Part shown: positions 21,665 to 28,462 of the stretch, one piece after another
How the letters are laid out: the number at the start of each line of letters is the position of its first letter
How positions within the stretch are numbered: the first letter of the stretch is position 1
From: Trachelipus rathkii
Lineage: Eukaryota; Arthropoda; Malacostraca; Isopoda; Trachelipodidae
Reading direction: 5' to 3'
Length of the DNA stretch: 28,462 nucleotides
Assembly: GCA_015478945.1 (NCBI GenBank)
Contig: JABUQX010065428.1
Coordinates: 42,501 to 70,962, forward strand
Notes under the pieces: generated by a model
What the model was told of the DNA's origin: nothing
What the model saw: the letters and a program-made list of their open reading frames with translations, nothing else
Database searches by the model: none
Position numbers and translations under genes: made by a program

Positions 21665-21991
21665 CCACTTAATAATTTCTTTCAAAATTTCTAAGGGCGA
21701 AGTTTCGCTCTTGTGTTGCCCTATTAAATAGGTTTCTTTCGGTTACAGTATCAAATCTTTTTCTTGGTAGCATCTTGGTTTTCTTTTTGCTCCTCTAAAA
21801 TGGAAATAAACATTTCGGGTGCTTGTTTGCTGGGTGCCTAACTTCAAATAGTGCAGGCGGTAAGTTATTTGTTTTGTTCCTGTCTTGATACTTAATAGTT
21901 GGTGAAATAACTTGTTTAAAAACAAATTTTCCAACGGGCTAAGAAGCGTCGCCGTGTTCTGTGTTGTTTGTTGCGAAATTATATAAGCCAT
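21665..21991 (-). pseudogene. Unassigned segment just upstream of the integrase
   Basis: A frame of about 109 codons with a single internal stop near 21,743. It has a Leu-rich first part (LLSPLENLFLNKLFHQLL), a basic middle and the word SPLEILKEIIKW near its end. In a gypsy-type pol this position would hold RNase H or the linker to integrase. I cannot see RNase H catalytic residues. Confidence 0.4.
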
Positions 21992-22055
21992 TAGAGGTTT
22001 GATTATTTCAAGTTGTTAAATTATGTGTGGATTGGGTTACCAAACCCGGGTTTTT

Positions 22056-22325
22056 TTAAACTTGCTGTAGTTGGAGATAGTAGCAACAGCAAACATTCCT
22101 TTTTCTATAAGTATTCGATAGGTTTGATGTTCTTACTGGCCTCTTAACAGCTCTTCGAAACAAAAGACAGACGGCTTTCTGCTGTTGGGCGGTCATTCTT
22201 GACAATGTGATGAAGAATCTCCCGCCTATTCTCATATGTTCCGGGCGTCTTATACGTCTATAAAGAGAATGGTCTTTTTGTTGGAATAATTCTTGGGAAA
22301 GTTCACTGTAAGGTTGAACCACCAA
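22056..22325 (-). pseudogene. Unassigned basic segment of the Pol-like block
   Basis: This 89-codon frame is rich in Arg, Lys and Gln (for example SELSQELFQQKDHSLYRR). The same frame continues upstream to about 22,390 with a single stop, so the segment is longer than its first Met suggests. Other frames over the same DNA are also partly open (KTPGTYENRREILHH), which points to indels. No domain is recognised. Confidence 0.35.
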
Positions 22326-22773
22326 TTTTCTCTTGTTTAATAGTCAATATGCCTTTTTGGTGGTGTTCTTGCCTTCCGATTCAAAAACTTAACACTTCTT
22401 TTTTATTTAGTGTTATATGGTTTCGCATTAAGTGGCAATAGTCTAGCTGAATTAGAAAAGGCGAAAAATATTCGGAGAAAAATCTCTAATAAGGAATATT
22501 TCGTGTTTTCCTTAACACTTGTTTGGAGGGCGAAACTCTTCATTCGAGTTGTCCTGATCTTCGTCTGGATTTGCTGGTGAGATATGCCGTCTCTTCCTTT
22601 GTTAGAAATCCTAAGTACAACAATTGGAGGTTTGTTAGAGAAATGATCATTTTTAGTCCAATTTGAACTCTTTAATTTATTATCTCAAATGCAGTATAAA
22701 ACTTGTCTTTTTAAGTTTTGCAAAATTGTTCTGCTTTCATTTTTTTACCCACTGATTAATTGACTATCATGTC

Positions 22774-22998
22774 TTAATATACAGACTTGGGCAATAGGTC
22801 CGGTAATAAAGTGTTCAACTGCGATTGCATTTGTCCTGATGCATAGGTACTTTGGTGGCATTGCGGGTTGCCCAAATAATAATCTGGTTTTGGGCAGAAT
22901 AATCCCCTTTCCTTAGTCAGGAAAGCATTATTTTCTGTTGTTTCCTCCTCGGACTGTGCGAGGAATGGGATAAGCGTTCGATTAAAATTTTTCATCAA
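22774..22998 (-). pseudogene. Unassigned segment of the Pol-like block
   Basis: The 74-codon frame starts MMKNFNRTLIPF and includes a polar run, SEEETTEN. It overlaps the end of an adjacent open stretch in another frame (23,164-22,983), as expected if a single indel separates two parts of one protein. No domain is recognised. By position between the first ORF and the integrase, it would fall where reverse transcriptase belongs, but no YxDD signature is visible here. Confidence 0.35.
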
Positions 22999-23204
22999 CT
23001 AGTAAGAAAATCCGTACTGGCGTCCTAGGGACGGAGAATGATATTGTCGTCTATTGGGCAGCTGGGTACAGGCATCTTGGGAGCCTGAATTGAGGGAGTT
23101 CAAGATGCCTATAGTCTATAGCAGTACGTGCTTTGGTGTTGATTAGAGGGTTGCTTTTGTGGGCCACCACGTCAGTTAATTAGTGAACGGTAGTGTGTGC
23201 GGAA

Positions 23205-23741
23205 TTAGTCAGGCTTTAATGATATCTTTGCTTTGTGGAGGAAGGTCTGGCATCTGTGAAAATTTGTGTCTATATGTCTTCTCAGTGTAGCCGGATGGTG
23301 TGGAAGACTCGGATGCCTGGTTATTGGTCTTAAAAATGAGGATCTTTGGCGCATGCTGGGTAGTGCGAGTGCTCTATTGGTCAACTGTCTGGGAAGTGGG
23401 ACAAGCCGACGGAAGCTGTCATAGGTCATGCGTAGAAGCAAATAGACCGTGTCCTTGTTATTCGCATTAACAAGATGCTAGGAAGCTTCTTCTAAATAGC
23501 TCTTAGGTTTCTTGTAAAATAGAACACATCTTGCTTCTTCTTTAGCTTAAATTATCTGTAATAATGCTCCTCTGTACTGCATTCTTTCTAAGCTGTTTAT
23601 CTGAATAAATTTTTCTGCTGAGCACGTGTTACTTATCACATTAGTAGATTCCTTAACTGCTTTATTCTCTGGTAGCAATAGCAGTTCTTTATCAAATGTT
23701 TCTTCTTCAATAATGTGTTCCGAAAAATTCGGACTTGACAT
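23205..23741 (-). pseudogene. First segment of the Pol-like block, with an ATG start
   Basis: An ATG at 23,741 with A at position -3 opens a frame starting MSSPNFSEHIIEEE. It runs about 179 codons with only two stops, near 23,547 and 23,486. The first part is acidic and polar, and the later part is basic and rich in Arg, Pro and His. The words YLLLRMTYDSF resemble a motif of some transposase N-termini, but I would not rest an assignment on that. AT-rich, repeat-bearing DNA lies upstream, so this could be the true start of an ORF and not an internal Met. Function unknown. Confidence 0.4.
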
Positions 23742-23749
23742 TTTACTCG

Positions 23750-25230
23750 TATGTTTTTATTTTTTTAAATAAATAAGGGCATGTCAACTTAAATTAATAT
23801 AACTCAAATATATAACTCATTTGTAGTTTTCTACTGGGCAAGCAGAGAGTTTGCAAAACTATATATGGCCCTAAGTGAAAAAAGCAGGTGGTTATTAACA
23901 CTTCCTTTTCTCAGTCTCAAATCTTCTTGTTATCGTCTCAGGTCCTGACTTTCAACTACCCTAGATTGAGGCAGGGTGCCATTGTTTCTTTCTTATTATA
24001 GCAATTTGAACTCTTATTTCTTCGTGCTGCTATCGAAACGGTCCTTTCCTCTACTGGAGGAAAGTATGTGACATTGTTCTTTGTTCTTCTTGATAGAACA
24101 ACAGAATTTTTTTATTTATTCCTGATTCTTTGGTGGCTTCTCCGAAACGTGAGTCTTTTTAATATATTTTCTGTGCTTTGTAGGCTTTTCATTGAGCCTT
24201 TCAGTAATTAACTCTCGTGGTGTAGGCTTTTTCAAGAATGGAGCCTTTATTACTTAATCTCTGATGTGAGGGCTTTTCAATTAATGAAGGCCTTTTTTAT
24301 TAATTAATCTTCACCATGTGTGCAGCACTATCTCTCACACATACACATAGCGACGCACTCCTTCCTTAATTAATTCTACTGTGTAGGCTTTTCAATAATG
24401 GAGCTTTTATTAATTCATCTCTGTGTAGGCTTTTCACTCGAGCCTCTATTAATTAATCTCTGTGTAGACATACTCTACACACCATTATCACTCAACACAC
24501 AACTGTGTAATTGTTTAATTTAAACTTATTATTCCTATTGGGATTATCTATTTTAATATTAATCATTTTTCTTTCTTGTTAATTCTTTTCCTCCCTTGAA
24601 TTTCATTGGAAAAATAGCTTCCTACTTGGCAAAGAGTTTTAACTTCTTAGTTTCGTTAGTTTCTTCTTTAAGATTCAATTGCTGATTGCAAGGATAGGTC
24701 TATTGTTTATATGGTAGATTTAGCTAAAATACATAAATCGTACTAATAAAATTTCCATTCCAAGCTCGCAGTACTTCCTCTTACAAGCATCTAAAGAAGG
24801 TAGATCTGGGGTAACTACTGCTTTGGTGTAGGCCTTAGAAGGTAGATGCAACATCTCCTATGGGGTGGATCCCCCATCCCCTCTCACTACATACAACTAG
24901 CACAAAAGGGTTCAATCCCGTGTAACATTATCATACTAGCTTCTTTTAAGAGGACAGTTCTTCACACACTCCCTCATATCACCCTTCCTATTTCCTTTAT
25001 CGCTATCCATACTGGGGATATCAAACAGGTTGTGTGCTTCTCCTATAAATTCTATGTATGCTATGTAACTTCAAACCTCGTTTCTGACTTTGTTGGGAGT
25101 TCTCAAAAGGAGTAAGTTGACATAAAAATAGATGACATCCCAATTTGTGGGGGTTCTTAAATTCCTAGCATCCAATAGAGCTAGAGGTTACGTATACACA
25201 CCGTCTCTCTTTTTTATAGCTTGGGAAGTA
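23750..25230. other. Mostly noncoding stretch between the Gag-like and Pol-like blocks
   Basis: It is AT-rich and T-rich and holds the hairpin minisatellite at 24,179-24,480. No frame is convincing: the 89-codon plus frame at 24,846-25,115 has no motif and the minus frames are short. In an ordinary gypsy-type element the zinc knuckles lie about 3 kb before the integrase Glu. Here the distance is about 4.8 kb, so some 1.5 kb may be inserted sequence. Confidence 0.45.
24179..24480 (+). repeat. Minisatellite of ~42 bases with a hairpin in most units
   Basis: Five units start at about 24,179, 24,221, 24,265, 24,380 and 24,422. Each reads TGTAGGCTTTTCA, then AATGGAGCCTTTATT or a variant, then AATTAATCTC. 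In units 1, 2 and 5 AGGCT pairs with AGCCT (for example 24,182-24,186 with 24,195-24,199). A CA-containing insert separates units 3 and 4. A final partial unit is itself a perfect hairpin, GTGTAGA (24,462-24,468) with TCTACAC (24,474-24,480). Confidence 0.8.
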
Positions 25231-25237
25231 TTTTCTT

Positions 25238-27480
25238 AATGCTTACTGTTTCTATTTACCCGATTTCTTCATTTAGAATCTTTGCCTTGGGATTATCAAA
25301 ACTTCCTTGGTTCTCGCTTTCAGAGAGATGCGGGTTGAAAGAAACTGTGTTCGTTCTCGGTTCTTCTTCGCTCATTCTTCCGTTCCAGATTATTTCTTCC
25401 CATTGTTCTGGTCTGCTTGGAGTGATTAGAAATCAGATGAACTCTGGTTTTGGTTTTTCTTAGGGACTCTTACGTTGTTTGATAGCTGTACGCTCTATTC
25501 TTTGAGAGTAAAGAGTTTTGATTTTTTCTAGTATTGATGAATCGTTTTTAATCTCGTATCTCTTCGAGTCTTTGGACACCCATTATTCAAAATCAGTCGT
25601 GTTATTATATGGTATTCAGACCCATTTATTTTTCATTTCTCATTAGGGGATGCCATACAGGTGGCATTCTTGGCAATTAGACCGGGTTTGAAACTGCCCG
25701 GGTTATAGGAGCTTTTCGTACTACTTGCCTGCAAGTATGTGTTGTCTCCAGACCACAGTTTCTTAGATAGTGATGACTAAAGATTCCACATTTTACGGCA
25801 ATAGTTCCATTGGATCGTTTATCTCTTTACTGGAGAGTTTCTTAACTGACTCCGCTTATTAAAGTCTTATTATTTTTTGGATGAAGGGCCTTGTCCTCTT
25901 GTTCCCTGAAAATCGGTTGTAGGATTAGTATTTCTTTTTTATTACTCCATTCCATGGTTCTGTTCCTCGATAAACTTGGTCTTTGGTATGTTCTTTCTTT
26001 TTCTCTAACCGTTGCACTATTATTAGTTGTGCTATTTGTTGTCTGTATTAGAAATTACTCCGTTATGCTGGTATTTCTTCTATCTGTTGGGTTTCAGTCT
26101 CTATGGTTAGTTTTGGGAACAAGATCTCCTTCTTTGCTTATTTGACTAAGTGTCTTCTCTAATAATTTCGACGATAACTTAAGTCTGGATTTAAAGACTT
26201 TTTAAGACTTTTTCTCTAAAGTCTTCTATTGATCTCGTCGAGCTCTTCATACTCTCTAAAAATCTTGATTACGTTCCATGTAATTTAAGTATATTTTATC
26301 GTGTTGAGGGAATAACGATCCATCAAGGAAGTCTCTATTAGTCTATCCTATTGAAGTTTTTTTTCTGTGTATATTCCTCAATAGGAGAGTTCTTCAAGGT
26401 CGCAAACATGAATTCAGTAAGAGTTATATGTGGTCTCCTTTGAAATTTTCATGAACTTTGTTTCAATAGAAGCCTGAAGATTCGTCCTGTTGGTAACTTT
26501 GCCTACAATCTTTACAACTCTCAATTTTGGATATTAAAAAGTTCTTCTATGGGGTTTTGCGACCTATGAGAAGCTTATTATCGCTTCAGAATGATACTGG
26601 CGGGCCCTCTTGAATGGCGAAATCAGAAGAATTTGTATGTTCTTACGCATAGTCTATTTGTTCTGTCTTTCAGTTATTTGGCCTAACGGGGTTGTGGCGT
26701 ATCTTCTCTGCAAACGCTTGAATTAGGTAATGGCCTCAAATTTTATCCTACCCATAACTTGGGTCTTTGGTGTTTCTTTCCATTTACCATTTTTAATGGT
26801 GCTTTGAGCTAAATTCTTGGAAGGTGGAGGGGCGCATACGCCAGCGGGTTGGATAATATCCCCATAGGGGGTCCATATGGGTATGGATTGGTAACAGGTT
26901 TGCATTGTGTACCGGAAGCTGGTTGTTGCCTAGGCCTGTGTAATAGGTGGCCTTGGCATATTTATAAGATTATTTAAAGTGATTTTGGGATGGTCCCCGA
27001 CGTGGGATTCTTGCAGGTTGTCCTTCCATATACGGAGTATCACTGTGCTGTGGGTTCCGCCTGGTCCCCTAAGGTTCCAGCTAAACTCACTGGTCATATG
27101 TGTTAAATATTTTCTGTTTGGTCCATTCCAGGAAACAGGATAAGTTTTCTGTTTTATTTTGAAGGGGGAGTGGCCCCCGTTGCATTTAAATGTATGTATT
27201 AAAGGTATTGTCCAAAACATTTGTCTTTGGAGCACGTCTTAGGTATTTCTTTGCTGTTATTTTTCTGTATTTCCTTTCTTATACCAGTTCCCAAGGTCCT
27301 CTGCGGTTTCTGCTGTATTTGGGGGTTTTAACGAGCATTGTTCATGTTTAGAAGGAGCGTAGTATATACTGGTAGGAAGTCCATAGTCCTTTTGTGTGTG
27401 GTTCCCCGTTATCGTTGGGTTTTGCTTCCTTTGTTCTCTTGCTTGTTTTCTTGTCCATCAGTGAGTCTTTCTACTTCTTA
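25238..27480 (-). pseudogene. Broken Gag-like block with zinc knuckles
   Basis: Gag proteins form the particle that packages retroelement RNA. The minus strand here keeps protein-like frames that shift often. The segment at 27,235-26,930 has PVSWNGPNRKYLTHM. An overlapping frame near 27,170-27,090 has ENLSCFLEWTKQKIFNTYDQ. A Pro-rich segment lies at 26,905-26,723 (GVCAPPPSKN). Frames near 26,480-26,360 read LQASIETKFMKISKETT. Two CCHC-like knuckles lie at 25,636-25,800, and an acidic tail (SEEEPRTNTVSFNPHLSESE) ends near 25,250. Zinc knuckles close to the C-terminal end fit a Gag of retrovirus or LTR-retrotransposon type. Non-LTR ORF1 proteins also carry such knuckles, but the integrase downstream favours an LTR element. 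No start is certain and no full-length frame exists. Confidence 0.5.
25636..25800 (-). other. Two CCHC-like zinc-knuckle motifs inside the Gag-like block
   Basis: Read on the minus strand, the first knuckle (25,755-25,800) has Cys codons, a Gly after the second Cys, His-His, and a last Cys at 25,755-25,757. It needs one base fewer in an AAAA run and shows one extra residue against the CX2CX4HX4C spacing. The second (25,636-25,675) begins CQECHLYG and meets CAT (His, 25,650-25,652) in the next frame. Its last Cys is not visible. Two adjacent knuckles are typical of nucleocapsid regions, which bind RNA. Confidence 0.5.
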
Positions 27481-28462
27481 TTACATCATGATTAACACTC
27501 TTTCTGGTATTATCTTGCTTTATTTAGGTATTTATCCATGGTTCTCAGTGTAAAACCTCATTATTTTCTAAGTCCCTCTATTTTTCCTAAGTGCCTTATT
27601 TCTCTCCCTTGCAGCTTTCCTAGTCACGATGCCATTAGGGTCACATTAGACATCAACACTATATTCAATGAGTTAATTTGTTAAGTTAATTCAGTACTTG
27701 GGATGTTCAGATTTATAAAAAAACTTAAGTTTTTCTCAACTGATAATTGTCTATTATGATACATTTTGATCCCCTCAATTGTTAGATTATTTTTTTCAAA
27801 GTTTTCAAAATAAAAGAGATTGACTATTCATGTATATCTTTTCTTTGTCAAGGTTTTTTCTCTTCAGTTTACTAGCAGTTGTATTTTTCCAATAATTTTT
27901 CCTATTAAGCAAAATAGGTGAAGTTCTATTTAAATTCAAACAAAAGAATTTTTAGATCAAAAAAGTATTTAACTGTTATTAAATAATTAAAAATTATTTT
28001 ATTGCGGATTTTAATTATTAATCTACCTGTACGGATTGTTAATTGCACTTATGTAAATTTTAAAAATTTAAAATAATTTTAATTCAACTTGTGCTGGATT
28101 CCTAGATACCTAGAAAATAAAAATAATTTTCCTTTAAGATAATTATTTAAAATTTGCAAAACATAAAAATATAAAATACATTTTCTGTTCAAAAATATTA
28201 AAATTTTAGCATAAGTTCAAAACATATTAAAATTCTTTTTAGTTGACAGATTTTTCTCATTTTGTCAATGTTCCTTTTTTTCAAGAAAGAAATACTTTTT
28301 TCAAAATATTTTAAAAAATTATCAAGGTCCTATTGATAATTTTTGATTTAATTAGATTCTCTGTGAATTATATTAATAATGAACAACTAGATCCCTTTTT
28401 CTATGTCGGGTGTGTGGTCTTAAAATTGTTAAAGGTTCAACTTTGATTGGCAAAGGTGAAAT
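27481..28462. other. AT-rich flank upstream of the Gag-like block
   Basis: No gene is seen. A 5' LTR and primer-binding site would be expected here if the minus-strand element is complete. I could not recognise a tRNA-complementary site, nor a long match to the DNA at 18.1-19.3 kb. Confidence 0.4.

Larger units (their letters stand above)
19340..23741 (-). pseudogene. Broken Pol-like block of a retrotransposon
   Basis: The minus strand of this 4.4-kb stretch is A-rich. It keeps long, nearly open frames that switch every few tens of codons: 23,741-23,205 (two in-frame stops), 23,164-22,983 (one stop), 22,998-22,774, 22,325-22,056, 21,991-21,665 (one stop), 21,535-20,665 (about six stops in some 290 codons), and 20,224 to about 19,340 (about six stops). 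At this base composition a random frame should stop roughly every 17 codons, so the block is coding-derived. Near 20.67-21.30 kb it contains an integrase core, which marks it as the pol region of a retroviral-type element, most like Ty3/gypsy. I found no convincing protease, reverse transcriptase or RNase H motif. The breaks may be decay or sequencing indels. Confidence 0.6.

Noticed and set aside
23040..23060. IDDN word as a reverse-transcriptase active site
   Set aside because: A stop follows within a few codons and there are no other RT blocks around it.
24846..24925. GGGTTCAATCCC, resembling a tRNA T-arm
   Set aside because: No D-arm or A-box word at the right distance, and no acceptor stem.
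18054..28462. LTR pair flanking the minus-strand element
   Set aside because: By eye, the two AT-rich flanks share only composition. An alignment of 18.05-19.34 kb with 27.5-28.46 kb would decide.
19340..28462. A second giant palindrome in the T-rich half
   Set aside because: Both halves are T-rich on the same strand. An inverted copy would be A-rich, and I found no mirrored landmarks.

Overview
The window looks like eukaryotic, probably animal, genomic DNA. It is strongly AT-rich and full of microsatellites and minisatellites. It has no operons, ribosome-binding-site-led gene series or rRNA, and no intact gene that I can recognise. Nothing in the sequence lets me place the species. Open frames are short, and the retroelement-like proteins break frame every few tens of codons. 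That fits either old decayed elements or an uncorrected long-read assembly.

Layout. (1) About 1-470 is AT-rich flank with a weak tRNA-like relic and a duplicated 34-base motif. (2) About 480-13,000 is one giant imperfect inverted repeat. The left arm runs to 6833 and the right arm starts at 6834. The arms meet with almost no spacer at a small hairpin (6818-6849). Each arm carries the same series of tandem-repeat blocks in mirror order: a 16-base GAGAACCC minisatellite, CA/GT-rich DNA, 12-base GTGCCAATGAG repeats, GCCTCAGCATTAAT repeats, a GC-rich island, a ~200-base satellite built from AAAGCAGT words, more CA/GT-rich DNA, then AT-rich DNA to the centre. (3) About 13,290-14,700 is a long (ATT)n tract, followed by (TA)n tracts and a third GC-rich island (15,226-15,400). 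(4) About 15,500-19,300 is AT-rich DNA without convincing genes. It holds a 20-A run and a pair of related hairpins. (5) About 19,340-27,500 is T-rich on the plus strand and holds coding-derived sequence read on the minus strand. It contains a Gag-like block with two CCHC-like zinc knuckles (about 25.25-27.5 kb), a largely noncoding stretch with a hairpin-bearing minisatellite (about 23.75-25.2 kb), and a Pol-like block (about 19.34-23.74 kb) with a recognisable retroviral-type integrase core near 20.67-21.30 kb. (6) From 27.66 kb to the end is AT-rich flank.

The minus-strand blocks most likely derive from an LTR retrotransposon of Ty3/gypsy type, split by, or next to, a repeat-bearing insertion. 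I found no convincing reverse transcriptase or LTR pair by eye.

The giant mirror structure is the most striking object. Spacing is conserved between the arms to within a few percent, but the bases differ heavily. This is as expected from a fold-back (template plus complement) read or amplification chimera carrying sequencing errors. A real ancient palindrome is the alternative, and the two can be told apart by simple tests.
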